This document shows, one piece after another, positions 1 through 9,700 of a stretch of 64,000 nt of DNA. The stretch lies in contig NZ_JBHUER010000002.1 in assembly GCF_042681025.1 (NCBI RefSeq), positions 62,001-126,000 on the forward strand, given 5' to 3'. Below the pieces are notes generated by a model. It was not told the origin of the DNA. It searched no databases and saw nothing but the letters and a program-made list of their open reading frames with translations. This stretch comes from Methylopila henanensis. GTDB taxonomy: Bacteria; Pseudomonadota; Alphaproteobacteria; Rhizobiales; Methylopilaceae. Both the position numbers and the translations under genes were made by a program. The number at the start of each line of letters is the position of its first letter. Position 1 is the first letter of the stretch.

Positions 1-1188
1 CAGCGCAAGATCGATCATCTGGTGTTCGAGGCGAAGACCGCCGCCCATGTGTGGGAGACGCGGCGCTGGGACAACTTCTGCCTCGTCACCCCGAACTGGC
101 AGTGCGACCTGCCCGGCCATCCCTATGACGGGCCGGACCCGGACGGCTTCATGGTGAAGGACGAGATCGTCGCCTATGTCCGCCGCTTCGTGGAGAAGGT
201 GGACCCGCCGATCCGCGAGGGCGTGTCGGTGACGCGGGTCGCGCGCCGTCCCGAAGGCGGCTTCTCCGTCGCGACCTCCGCCGGCGATTTCACCGCCGAC
301 GAAGTCGTCGTCGCCTCCGGCGGCTACCACACCCCGATCATCCCACGCATGGCGGAGAAACTGCCGAAATCGATCGCGCAGATCCACTCCGAGCAGTACC
401 GCAACGCCGGACAGCTTCCGGAGGGGGCCGTGCTGGTCGTCGGTTCCGGGCAGTCGGGCGCGCAGATCGCGGAAGACCTGCACCTCGCGGGCCGCAAGGT
501 GCATCTCGCGGTCGGGCCCGCTCCGCGCTGCGCCCGGTTCTACCGCGGCCGCGACGTCGTCACCTGGCTCGCGGACATGGGCTACTACGAGATGACGGTG
601 GAGAAGCACCCGCTGCGCGAGGGCGTGCGCGACAACACCAACCATTACGTCACCGGCCGCGACGGCGGCCGCGACATCGACCTCCGGCGCTTCGCGAACG
701 AAGGCATGGAGCTCTACGGCGTGCTGGAGGATTACGACGACGGCGTCCTGCGCTTCCGGGAGAACCTCGCCGAAAGCCTCGACTTTGCCGACCGCACCTA
801 CAACGGCATCAACGCCGCGATCGACCGGCATATCGCGGAGACCGGCGTCGAGGCGCCGCCGCCTTCGGTCTACGAGCCGGTGTGGACGCCGCCCGCCGAG
901 CGCGGAACGCTCGACCTCGCCGCATCGGGCGTCGCCTCGGTGGTGTGGTGCATCGGCTTCACGCCGGACTTCCGCTGGCTCGACGTTCCGGTGTTCAACG
1001 GCGCCGGACGGCCGGTCCACAAGCGCGGCGTGACGGGGGCGGAAGGCGTGTCCTTCATCGGCCTGCCGTGGCTCAACACCTGGGGCTCGGGACGCTTCGG
1101 CGCCGTCGGCCGCGACGCGGAGCATGTGGTCTCCGTGATCGCCGACCGCCTCTCGCGCCGGCTGCCGCCGCTCGACCTCGCGGGCTGA
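1..1188 (+). CDS. Flavin-dependent oxidoreductase, MSMEG_0569 / Nit1C cluster type (5' partial)
   Basis: FAD- and NAD(P)H-dependent oxidoreductase resembling flavin-containing monooxygenases. The reading frame is open to the first base of the window, so the start and the N-terminal FAD-binding GxGxxG lie upstream; the GTG at 22 is internal. The visible part has the WDNFCLVTPNWQ segment, the second Rossmann motif VVGSGQSGAQIAEDL (NADPH side), the ATG-like motif VVASGGYH, and a C-terminal GLPWLNTWGSGRF block. These fit the MSMEG_0569 family, normally part of the nitrilase Nit1C cluster (nitrilase, radical SAM, GNAT, AIR-synthase-like proteins), linked to nitrile or cyanide use. The cluster partners would lie to the left. 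It converges on the next gene with only 10 bp between stops. The family call is recognition by eye; the substrate is unknown. Confidence 0.85.
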   Translation, partial: QRKIDHLVFEAKTAAHVWETRRWDNFCLVTPNWQCDLPGHPYDGPDPDGFMVKDEIVAYVRRFVEKVDPPIREGVSVTRVARRPEGGFSVATSAGDFTADEVVVASGGYHTPIIPRMAEKLPKSIAQIHSEQYRNAGQLPEGAVLVVGSGQSGAQIAEDLHLAGRKVHLAVGPAPRCARFYRGRDVVTWLADMGYYEMTVEKHPLREGVRDNTNHYVTGRDGGRDIDLRRFANEGMELYGVLEDYDDGVLRFRENLAESLDFADRTYNGINAAIDRHIAETGVEAPPPSVYEPVWTPPAERGTLDLAASGVASVVWCIGFTPDFRWLDVPVFNGAGRPVHKRGVTGAEGVSFIGLPWLNTWGSGRFGAVGRDAEHVVSVIADRLSRRLPPLDLAG

Positions 1189-1198
1189 GCGGAAAAGC

Positions 1199-2281
1199 TC
1201 ACCAGAGCGTGTCGCGCGTGATCTCGGAGACCGCGCGGCGGCCTGTCAGCGCCATCGCGACCTCGAACTCGGCGCGCAGGATCGCCAGCATGTGGGCCAC
1301 GCCCACGGCGCCCGCGACGGCGAGCGCGTGGATCTGCGGCTGGCCGACCATCACCGCGCTCGCGCCGCAGGCGAGCGCCTTCAGCACATCGGTGCCTCTT
1401 CGCACCCCGCCGTCGAGCAGCAGCGGGGCCCGGCCGCCAACGCGCTCCGCCATCCGCTCCAGCGCGTGAAGGCTCGCGGGCAGAGTGTCGAGCGTCCGCC
1501 CTCCATGGTTCGAGACCACGATCCCGTCGACGCCGCGGTCGAGGGCGCGCTCGGCGTCGTCGGGATGGACGACGCCTTTCAGCAGCAGCGGGAGCGCCGT
1601 TTGCGCACGGAGCCAGTCGACGTCCGCCCAGGTCGGCGCGCCGTCGAGCAGCCCCTTGAACACCGGGCTCTCGCCGGGCCCGGCGCTGGAGCGCGCCATC
1701 GGCGCGCCGTGCAGATGCACGGCGTCGATCCGTTCGGCCCGGAAACCGGCGCGCTGCTCATCGTTGCGCACCCCGCTGACGGCGGCGTCCACCGTCAGCA
1801 CGATCGCGCGGCAGCCGCAGGCCTCCGCCCGCCGCAGCAGCCCGAGCGTCCAGTCCCGGTCGCCCTGCATGTAGAGCTGGAGCCAGAGCGGCGCACGGGC
1901 CGCGGCGGCGACCTCCTCGACCGCGGCGCTCGACAGCACGCTCAGCGTCATCCACGCGCCGAGGGCGCCGGCGCCGAGCGCCGTGGCGCGCTCGCCGTCG
2001 GGATGCGCCAGCGTCTGCCGCGCGACCGGCGCGAGCATGATCGGGAACGGCATCTCGGCGCCGAACAGGGTGGCGGCGGTGGTCGCGCCCGCCATGTCGA
2101 CGAGCGCGCGGCCGGCGAGCGCGCGGGCGTCGAAGGCCTCGCGGTTCCAGCGCTGGGTCAGCCCGTCGGCGCCCGCTCCGGCGACGTAGGCCCACACGTC
2201 CGGCGGCAGCAGCGCCTTCGCGTGGCGCTCGTAATCGGCGAGCGACGCCACGTCCGGCGGCACGGCCGGCCCCGCGCTCAT
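1199..2281 (-). CDS. FMN-dependent alpha-hydroxy-acid oxidase/dehydrogenase
   Basis: 360-residue member of the lactate oxidase / glycolate oxidase / lactate dehydrogenase (LldD) superfamily, which oxidises L-2-hydroxy acids to 2-keto acids using FMN in a TIM barrel. Visible marks are YVAGAGADG near residue 32, PIMLAPVA near 80, LQLYMQGD near 133, the FMN-binding LLKGVVHPDDAE, the catalytic-base motif SNHGGR near residue 258 and LLDGGVRRGTDVLKALACGA. Length is normal for the family. It lies 31 bp downstream of the PiuC-like gene on the same strand and is probably the last gene of the iron-uptake transcript. The substrate (lactate, glycolate, mandelate or other) cannot be told from sequence. 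Confidence 0.88.
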   Translation of the reverse strand: MSAGPAVPPDVASLADYERHAKALLPPDVWAYVAGAGADGLTQRWNREAFDARALAGRALVDMAGATTAATLFGAEMPFPIMLAPVARQTLAHPDGERATALGAGALGAWMTLSVLSSAAVEEVAAAARAPLWLQLYMQGDRDWTLGLLRRAEACGCRAIVLTVDAAVSGVRNDEQRAGFRAERIDAVHLHGAPMARSSAGPGESPVFKGLLDGAPTWADVDWLRAQTALPLLLKGVVHPDDAERALDRGVDGIVVSNHGGRTLDTLPASLHALERMAERVGGRAPLLLDGGVRRGTDVLKALACGASAVMVGQPQIHALAVAGAVGVAHMLAILRAEFEVAMALTGRRAVSEITRDTLW

Positions 2282-2312
2282 CGCCGCCCCGCGACGACGC
2301 GCGGCGCGCAGG

Positions 2313-2996
2313 TCAGACCTCGCACCACGACCGCAGCAGGTTGTGGTAGTGCGCCATGAGGCCGACCACGGCCGGATCGTCGTCCGCGAGACGCTCGCGG
2401 ACGCTCACGATCGACATATCGAGATCGTAGAGCATCGTGCGACGCCAGTCGTCTTTCACCATCGACTGGGTCCAGAACACAGCCGCCCAGCGGCTGCCGC
2501 GCGTCACCGGCGTGACGGCGTGCAGGCTGGTTGAGGGATAGACCACGAGATGGCCCGCCGGCAGCTTGACGGCGTGTTCGCCATAGGTGTCGCGGATCGT
2601 GAGCTCGCCGCCGTCGTAATCCTCCGGCGGCGTGAGGAACAGCGTCGACGACACGTCGGCGCGGATGCGCGCGCCGGTTCCCGGCGTCGTGCGGATCGCC
2701 CCGTCCACATGCGCGCCGAAGGTCATGCCGGGATCGTAGCGGTTGAACATCGGCGGCGTCACCTGCAGCGGCAGGGCCGCGGTGGTGAAGCGCGCGTTGC
2801 GGGCGAGCGCCTGCAGGACGATCTGCCCGAGCCGCTGCGTGACGGGCGAATCTCCCGCCGCCTGCAGGTTGCGCTTGACGGCGGCGGCCTGCCCGCCCGC
2901 CGTGGCGCGTCCATCGGCCCAGTCGCCCGTCTCCAGCGCCTCCCGGATATGCGCGACCTCGTCCGGCGTCAGGACGTCAGGGATGGAGACGAGCAT
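2313..2996 (-). CDS. PKHD-type Fe(II)/2-oxoglutarate hydroxylase, PiuC/YbiX-like
   Basis: 227-residue Fe(II)- and 2-oxoglutarate-dependent dioxygenase of the PiuC/YbiX family. The iron-binding facial triad is visible: HVD near residues 96-98 and the distal His in SLHAVTPVTRGSR (near 158), whose Arg should bind 2-oxoglutarate. The family usually lies beside iron-regulated TonB-dependent siderophore receptors, as here: it starts 70 bp after the receptor gene. The true substrate of PiuC proteins is not settled, but genetic linkage ties them to siderophore or siderophore-antibiotic uptake. Regulation by iron together with the receptor is inferred from position. Confidence 0.88.
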   Translation of the reverse strand: MLVSIPDVLTPDEVAHIREALETGDWADGRATAGGQAAAVKRNLQAAGDSPVTQRLGQIVLQALARNARFTTAALPLQVTPPMFNRYDPGMTFGAHVDGAIRTTPGTGARIRADVSSTLFLTPPEDYDGGELTIRDTYGEHAVKLPAGHLVVYPSTSLHAVTPVTRGSRWAAVFWTQSMVKDDWRRTMLYDLDMSIVSVRERLADDDPAVVGLMAHYHNLLRSWCEV

Positions 2997-3066
2997 CGTG
3001 TTCCCGCGATCGGTGGCGACGAGGGGTGGACCAGGCCCGCGCCTCGTCGCCTGAGTTCGGACGGCG

Positions 3067-5439
3067 TCAGAACTTGAAGCTCGAGCTTACGCGGAACACC
3101 CGCGGGGCGCCGAGCGTCGCGCGCGACCCGTTCCAGTTGGTGGTGACGGCGTATTTCTCGCCGAACACGTTGTCCACGTTGAAGCGGACGTCGATGTTCT
3201 CGGTGGCCTTGTAGCCCAGCATGGCGTTGGCGAGGAAGTAGCTCGGCAGCTTGCCGTAACGCCCGTTCGGGATGATGCGCAGCGCGTCGTCCGGCCGTCC
3301 GAGATAGGACGAGCCCGAATACTGCACGCCGGCGCCGACCGTGAACTTCTGCGTCACGTCGTAGGTGCTCCAGAGCGTCGCCGAGAAGTTGGGCGTGAAG
3401 GCCAGCCGGTCGCCGTCGGTGCGGGTGTAGTCGCCGTAGTCGCCCGTATTCGCGTTATTGCGCACGCGGTCGAGATAGGCGCTGTGCTTGCGCTCGCTGC
3501 GCAGCAACGTGGCGCCGCCGAACACGCTCCAGGCCTCGGTGATCTTGCCCGCCACGCCGATCTCGACGCCCTGCACGATCTGCTTGCCATAACCTTTCAG
3601 CTCGACCGGACCACCGACGACGTCAGCGCCCGTAATCGGCGCGTTATGCTTCTCGGTGTGGAACGCCGCCGCGGTGGTCGAGAGCGCGCCGCCGAAGAAG
3701 TCCCACTTTGCGCCGATCTCGTAGTTGTAGCCGCGCACGGTCTTGGCGCCGGGCACGAAGCCGGGGAAGCCGTTGGCGCCGGTGCGGGAGATGTCCGGGT
3801 TCGACAGGAACGAGCCGGGCGGCAGCGCCGTCGTGCCGAACGAGGCGTAGAGGCTGCCCTCCCGCACCGGCTTGTAGACCAAACCGATCTTGCCGTTGAG
3901 CGTGGTCTTGGTCTCGTCGTAGTTGAACCCGGCCGCGGGGTTGATCAGGTTGATGTCGTCCAGGTCGAGCTTGTAGCGTTCGACGCGCACGCCGCCCGTG
4001 ATCTGCCACTGCTCGTTCAAGTCGACGGTGTCGTAGAGATAGGCCGCGACCGTGGTGATCTTCACGTCGCTCGCGGCGTTCGGGCTGAACCTTAGGCTAT
4101 CTTCGCTGTCGTCGAACGGGTCGCGATCCGGGTTCGGGTTGCCGACCGGGATAGCCCGGCCGTCGATGCTGGCGAAACGGTCCGCCTTCGAGGTCTCGCG
4201 TGTGACTTCCACGCCCGTGGACACGGTGTGGCGGAACGCGCCGGTGTCGAACTTCGCCTGCAGGTTGGTCTGGTTCGACAGCGACTCGTTCACACGGTCG
4301 TAGAACTGCGTCTGCGTCGTGACATGCTGGTCGTCGGGCCGATAGCCGAGCGCGTGCGTGTAGCGGGACCTGCGGTCCACCCGCGCCCAGCGCGTCTGGT
4401 TGCTGACGGTGATTCCGTCGGTCAGGTCATGTTCGAAACGCGCGATCGCGCTGTCGGCCTGGGAGTCGTCGAAATCCGAAGACAGCCCATAGAACCTGTC
4501 GCGCCGGGCGCGGGCGTTCGACTGGTGGGTGTCGAGCCCCTTGATGGTGGCGCCCGGCACGCCCCAGTCCGGGATGTCGTTCCGCTGCTGGTGCTCGTAG
4601 GACAGGGTCGCTCGGGTCGCGGTGCCGAGGCCGAAGCTGATCGAGGGCGCGATGCCGAAGGCGCGGCTCTCGGCCACATCCCGGCCCATCACGCCGCCAT
4701 GCTCGCCCATGGCGTTCAGCCGGATGGCGACGGTCTCGGAGATCGCGCGGTTGACGTCGATGGTCGCGCGTTTCAGCGGATCGGTGCCGTACTGATCGAA
4801 GCTCAGGCTGGCGTCGCCGCGCGCGAAGGTGTCGAGCGTCGGCGCCTTGGTCACGATGTTGACGTAGCCGCCGAGGCCGCCGCGGCCGTTGTCGGCGGCG
4901 GGACCCTTGATGACCTCGACGCGGTCGACGTTGAAGGTGTCGCGGGCGTAGCTGCCGGAATCGCGCGCGCCGTCCACATAGACGCTGCCGCTCGTGTCGA
5001 AACCACGGAGCGTGAAGTTATTGGTGGAGGTGCCGAAGCCGTTCTCGCCGGCGTCGAAGCTGATGCCCGGCGTGTTGCGCAGCACTTCGGTCAGCGTGCG
5101 CGAGCCGCGCTCTTCGATGACCTGCCGCGGCACGACCGTGACCGTCTGCGGCGTGTCGAGAAGCGGAGCCGTGGCCTTGGCCGACGACAGCGTCTCGGTC
5201 TTGTAACCCTCGCCGGCGCCGCCCTGCCCGATCACCGAAATCTCGTCGAGCGCGGTGTGGGCGCCGTCTGCGGCCGGCGGAGCGGCCTGCTGGCCGAAAG
5301 CCGGCGTCGCGAGGGCGGCCGACAGCGCGATCATCGGCAGAAGGCCGAGCGTGTTGCGCAGGGTTTCAGTCCCGCCCGAAGACGCCGGCGCAGAGTCGCC
5401 CGACGGCGCCCCGGAAGGGCCCGCAGCCAAAGTAGTCAT
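3067..5439 (-). CDS. TonB-dependent catecholate-type siderophore receptor (Fiu/FiuA-like)
   Basis: 790-residue outer-membrane receptor that imports ferric siderophores with TonB energy. The start at 5439 is chosen because GGGGGAA lies about 7 bases upstream and it gives a secreted precursor; the frame stays open a further 23 codons upstream. After a hydrophobic export segment (about residues 30-50, ending APAFGQ-like) comes the plug domain with the DTPQTVTVVPRQVIEERG box, NFTLRGFD, VYVDGARD and VEVIKGPAA, then a long beta-barrel ending in a C-terminal Phe (FRVSSSFKF). This is the Fiu-like catecholate subgroup by eye. It leads an operon with a PiuC-like hydroxylase. An AT-rich promoter region lies upstream. 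Confidence 0.93.
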   Translation of the reverse strand: MTTLAAGPSGAPSGDSAPASSGGTETLRNTLGLLPMIALSAALATPAFGQQAAPPAADGAHTALDEISVIGQGGAGEGYKTETLSSAKATAPLLDTPQTVTVVPRQVIEERGSRTLTEVLRNTPGISFDAGENGFGTSTNNFTLRGFDTSGSVYVDGARDSGSYARDTFNVDRVEVIKGPAADNGRGGLGGYVNIVTKAPTLDTFARGDASLSFDQYGTDPLKRATIDVNRAISETVAIRLNAMGEHGGVMGRDVAESRAFGIAPSISFGLGTATRATLSYEHQQRNDIPDWGVPGATIKGLDTHQSNARARRDRFYGLSSDFDDSQADSAIARFEHDLTDGITVSNQTRWARVDRRSRYTHALGYRPDDQHVTTQTQFYDRVNESLSNQTNLQAKFDTGAFRHTVSTGVEVTRETSKADRFASIDGRAIPVGNPNPDRDPFDDSEDSLRFSPNAASDVKITTVAAYLYDTVDLNEQWQITGGVRVERYKLDLDDINLINPAAGFNYDETKTTLNGKIGLVYKPVREGSLYASFGTTALPPGSFLSNPDISRTGANGFPGFVPGAKTVRGYNYEIGAKWDFFGGALSTTAAAFHTEKHNAPITGADVVGGPVELKGYGKQIVQGVEIGVAGKITEAWSVFGGATLLRSERKHSAYLDRVRNNANTGDYGDYTRTDGDRLAFTPNFSATLWSTYDVTQKFTVGAGVQYSGSSYLGRPDDALRIIPNGRYGKLPSYFLANAMLGYKATENIDVRFNVDNVFGEKYAVTTNWNGSRATLGAPRVFRVSSSFKF

Positions 5440-5882
5440 AAGATAGTTCCCCCGTGCGCGCGGACGGAAATATTCCGTGGAGCCGCGCGACAAAACCCGC
5501 ATCTGCAAGTGTTATATGCGGCGTCGCGGACCCATGGCGCAATAAGCCAGGGAGAGGAAAGTATTCACGACGACGAGACGCGCCAAAAATTCTTGTGAAA
5601 GCCCCCTAATTATAATTGTTAAAAACAAATACTCGAATACCGCCCACTGAGATGAACGCCTTCGCAGGCGTTCTGCACACGGTTGCGCTGGCGGCGCGTC
5701 ACAGCCGATCAAAGAGGCGGAACGAACCGGGCGCGTTCGCGTCCCCTCGCCGGTCGTGCTGGACCGGACGGCGGAGCGTTCTTGTCTGGGAAAGAACAAA
5801 GCCGCGGGCGTCCCGCGACGTGAAACGTCGCCAGGCTCATGGCCGCGACGTTCTTTGTCGACCCCCAACCCATTGAAAAGGT
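5440..5882. other. Intergenic region upstream of the siderophore receptor
   Basis: About 440 bases with no convincing gene. The part at 5581-5640 is AT-rich in a GC-rich genome and holds a perfect 10-bp palindrome (AATTATAATT, 5608-5617) followed by A/T runs. This is where the receptor promoter and an iron-responsive operator (Fur, Irr or RirA) would be expected, but I cannot match a known consensus with confidence. The reading frame at 5512-5868 on the minus strand has no family resemblance and is not called. Confidence 0.35.
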
Positions 5883-5959
5883 TGGTCGGAGTGGCAGGAT
5901 TCGAACCTGCGACCCCCTCGTCCCGAACGAGGTGCGCTACCAGGCTGCGCTACACTCCG
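5883..5959 (-). tRNA. tRNA-Pro (CGG)
   Basis: A 77-base cloverleaf on the minus strand. Acceptor arms CGGAGTG and CACTCCG pair fully; the D arm AGCGCAGCCTGGTAGCGCA, anticodon stem CCTCG/CGAGG with loop TTCGGGA (anticodon CGG, reads CCG proline codons), and TPsiC arm GCAGGTTCGAATCCTGC are all clear. The discriminator A is followed by an encoded CCA. Confidence 0.97.
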
Positions 5960-6186
5960 TGGCCGACGGCGGCCCTTATACGAGGCCGCGTTTCGCTCCG
6001 CAAGCAGGCATGAGCCGCCTTTTCCCACATCCTTCGCGCGGAACGGCGCCGCCCCGCGGCGACAGGGGCTCGTCCCGAGGGAACCCAGGGCCGAACCCGG
6101 CGTTCATGGGGCACGCAGTGATGACGCCGGGGCTCGTCGCGCAGATTGCGGCGCGTTTCGGCGACGGACAGGAAGGAACTCGCTCG

Positions 6187-6471
6187 ATGGCCGATTCGAA
6201 AGCAACCGAAGCCGCCGAAGCCACGGCCGACGTGGCGCGCAAGGCCGCCCGCGGCGCGCGAAGCGCAGGCGCGGAGACGGCGCGCGTCATTGAGGACGCC
6301 GCGGACGAGGGCGTTTCGGCGGTCCGCGACTCCGCCCGCTCCACCTCTTCGACACGGGCTCCCGCGCTTCGGCGATCGACGTCGCTGTCGGACGCGATCC
6401 GCGAGAACCCTCTCGCAGCCGCAGGGGCCGCGCTGTTCACCGGCCTCGTGCTCGGGCGCCTGCTGCGCTGA
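6187..6471 (+). CDS. DUF883/ElaB-YqjD-like membrane-anchored protein
   Basis: 94-residue protein starting at the ATG at 6187, with AGGAAGGA about 10 bases upstream; the frame is open further upstream across the tRNA but that part is not coding. The first ~70 residues are Ala/Glu/Arg-rich and helical, and the C-terminus is a single small-residue membrane segment (AAAGAALFTGLVLGRLLR) with NPLAAAG before it, the layout of ElaB/YqjD/DUF883 proteins that attach ribosomes or other factors to the inner membrane in stationary phase. The family call is by architecture only. It is followed 44 bp later by a CsbD-like gene, suggesting a stress-induced pair. Confidence 0.65.
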   Translation: MADSKATEAAEATADVARKAARGARSAGAETARVIEDAADEGVSAVRDSARSTSSTRAPALRRSTSLSDAIRENPLAAAGAALFTGLVLGRLLR

Positions 6472-6515
6472 CGGCGGGCGAGGCACTTCCCAACCAACGC
6501 AAATCGGGGATCGTC

Positions 6516-6707
6516 ATGGTCAACACCAACACCATCAAGGGCGCGGTCAAGGAGACTGTCGGCAAGGGCAAGGCCGCGGTCGGCCGCGCGATCGGCGACG
6601 TCGGGCTGCAGGCCGAAGGGAAGGCCGAAGAGACCGAAGGCAAGCTGCAGAAGACGGCCGGAAAGGCCGTGGACGCAGCCAGCTCGGCGCTCCGGAAATC
6701 CCGCTGA
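6516..6707 (+). CDS. CsbD family general-stress protein
   Basis: 63-residue hydrophilic protein of the CsbD type: a near-repeat of K-G-x-x-K-E/Q-x-x-G segments (IKGAVKETVGKGKAAVGRAI, then QAEGKAEETEGKLQKTAGKA). CsbD homologues are small abundant proteins raised by general stress responses; their molecular role is unknown. The ATG at 6516 is preceded by an AATCGGGGA-type ribosome site. Same strand as the ElaB-like gene just upstream, so probably co-transcribed. Confidence 0.85.
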   Translation: MVNTNTIKGAVKETVGKGKAAVGRAIGDVGLQAEGKAEETEGKLQKTAGKAVDAASSALRKSR

Positions 6708-6785
6708 CGGCGAGCGGCCCACCCGCCCAACCGGATAAGCTCGCTCCGACTCGACCGGCGCGGACGGTCACGCTCCGGGCTTCCG

Positions 6786-9700
6786 TCAGAGCGTGACGAC
6801 CCGGCGGCGTTCGGCGACCAGGCGCCGTACGGTCTCGACCAGCACCGACAGCGACGTCCGTGACTTCGTCAGCGCCGCTTCGACGCGGGCGGCGACGTCG
6901 CGATCGATGTCGTCGGCGGAAAAGATGATCGTCGGAATCGCGTGCGGCCGGCGCGTTTCCAGCGTCGCCAGAAGATCGAGCCCCGAACCGTCGTCGAGCG
7001 TCATGTCGACGATGGCGAGCTGGAACGCGCCTCGGGCCAGTTCCCGCTCCGCGTCGTCGAAGCTTCCGACCGACACCACGTCCGCTATCGAGCCGATGGC
7101 CGCAGCCACCACCTTGCGCAGGTCGGCGTCGTCCTCGACGTGAAGGACGCGCGGCCGGGGCTCGCGGACGCCGAGCCGGGCGCGCAGCACCGCCGCGAGC
7201 CGTCGCGCGTCGACGGGTTTTTCAAGCCAGGCGACGACGTCGAGCGCCGAGGCGCGCGCGTCGGCCCGTCCCCGGCCGGCCTGGGCGGAGACGACCACGA
7301 TCGGGATGTCGCGGGTGCGCGGAGCCGCCTGCAGGTCGCGGATCAGGCTGATGCCGTCGCCGTCCGGCAGGTTGAGGTCCACAAGGATGGCGTCGATCTG
7401 CTCGGTCTCGGCCGCCTTCAGCGCGGCGCGCACGGTTCCCACGGCGAGGCTGTCGAAGCCGGCGTCGCGCAGCAGCTCGGACAGCAGCGCCGCGATGAAC
7501 ACGTCGTCCTCGCAGATCATCACCCGCGGCAGCGCCTCGCCCGAGGCGAACATCGGCGGGGCGACGTCGCGCCGACGGAACCGCGGCAGCCGGACGCGGA
7601 ACTCGGTGCCGACGCCAAGCTCCGTGCCGTAGGACACGGCGCCGGCGTGACGCTCGACGATCTCCTTGACGATCGCGAGGCCAAGCCCGGTGCCGCCCTT
7701 GCGGCGGCTGTCGGAGCCGTCCGCCTGGGCGAACTTGCTGAACAGGCGCGGCCGGAAGGCTTCGGGTATGCCCGCGCCGCGGTCGCGGACGGCGATCGTG
7801 GCCACATCCTCCTCGGCGCTCACCGCCACCTCCACCGTCCCGCCGCGCGGCGAGAACTTGATCGCGTTCGAGACGAGGTTGGTCACCACTTGGTTCAGGC
7901 GGTCGGCGTCGCCGCGCACGACGAGATCGGTTTCGTCATGCGCGACGTCGATGACCACTTCGAACTCGTCGGCATAGGCGCGCAGGCCCCGGACCGCCTG
8001 CTCCACGATCTCGATCAGGTCGATCTCCATCAGATCGAACGCCATGCGGCCGGCCTCGATCTTCTCGATGTCGAGAATGTCGTTGATCAGCCGGACCAGC
8101 CGCAGGCTGTTGGAATGCGCGATCGCGATCAGGTGGCTCGCCTTGTCGCCCAGCGGTCCCGCCACCCCGCCCGCGAGCAGGCCGAGCGAGCCGGCGATCG
8201 ACGTGAGCGGCGTGCGCAGCTCATGGCTGACGGTGGACACGAACTCGTTCTTCAGGCGATCGACGCGCTTCCGGTCGGAGATGTCGTGGGCGGAGATGAA
8301 GATGCGCTCGATCCGGCCGTCGGCGCCTCGAAGCGGCACCTGAACCATCTCATAAGTTTGCGGGACGCCGTTGACGGTCGGCTCGCGCTCGATGCGGGAC
8401 ACCTGCCCGAGCTCCAGCGTCCGCGCGAGGTCGCGCTCAATCAGGTCGCCGCGCGGGCCGGGAAACACTTCCGTCGGCGTGCGGCCGACGACGTCGTCGG
8501 GCGTGAGCCCCGTCGCGCGGTGGGCGGCGGCGTTCCAGGTCTCGACCCGGAACGCCCCGTCGGGGTCGACCCGGAGCACCGCCTTGCAGTCGGGCGAGTG
8601 ATCGAACAGGCCGCGGAACAGCGCCTCCGCGCCGGCGAGACGGCGCTCTCGGTCCTCCACCGCCGCCGCCATCACGCCGAGCGCGCGGCTGAGCGCGCCC
8701 ACCTCGCCGCGCGCGCTGACCTGCGGCCGCGCGCCGAGATCTCCGTCCTGAAGCTTGCGGGCGTAGGCCGTCAGCCTCCGCAGCGGCCGCAGCGCCAGCG
8801 CCTCGCCTCCAAGGGTGCCGAGCCCCACCGAAGCGACCAGAACGAGCCCGATCAGCGCGAGCCGCTGGTTCATGCGCTTGTCGACCGGCGCGACGACATT
8901 GCGTTTCGGCAGGCCGACGATCAGGGCGCCCTGGTCGGCGAGAACGCGCCGGGACGCGAACACCGTCGAGCGCGCGTCGATCTCGACGGCCTCGAACGTG
9001 GAGCCGGGATCCGACAACGCCCTCGCCACGAAGGGCTCGTCGACGGCGCTCGCGCCCGCCGCATGTCCCTGCGGATGGCGTGCGATGATCATGCCGCGGC
9101 GGTCGACCAGCGTCAGCGTCGCGCGCGGATCGAACTCCGCCGCGAGGTTGCGCAACGGGTCGCCGAACGAGGCGAGATCGAGCACCGCCGCGAGCAGGAC
9201 GGGTTCGCGCGCTTCGACCAGGAGCGGCGTGACCACCGCGATGCGCGGCATATTCTTCAGACGAGACACGAACAGACCGCTGACCGTGAACGCCTGCGAC
9301 GACAGGGCGTCGCGGACATAGTCCCGGTCGGCGATGTTCAGGCCCGCGACGCCCCTAACGTTCGAACAGGTGACGATCCCTCTCCTGTTCACGACATAGA
9401 GAGCGCTCAGGCTGGTGTTGAGGGTCGAGAACGAGGCAAGACGATCGAGGCACGACGGGCCAGCGCGCAGCACGTCGGGCGAGCGGGCGAGGAATAGCAG
9501 CAGCCGGCGGGCGTCCTCGACCACAGCATCGAGCCGTTCGGCACCGAGTCTGGCCGCGCTTTCCAGCCGCTCCTCCGCGCCCCGCAGCGCGATCTCGCGC
9601 TCCGAACCGGCGAAATGGACGGTGAGCGCGGCGAGCGGCGCGATCGCCACCATGCCGAGATGAGCGATCTGCCAGCGCAGGCTGGTGGCCGCGCGGTCGG

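Noticed and set aside
5512..5868. 118-codon minus-strand frame upstream of the siderophore receptor
   Set aside because: No ribosome site, no family resemblance, and it crosses the AT-rich promoter region.
6942..9497. 851-codon open frame on the plus strand opposite the hybrid kinase
   Set aside because: The minus strand encodes clear kinase and receiver motifs. The opposite frame is an Arg/His/Asp-rich by-product of GC-rich codon use with no domain.
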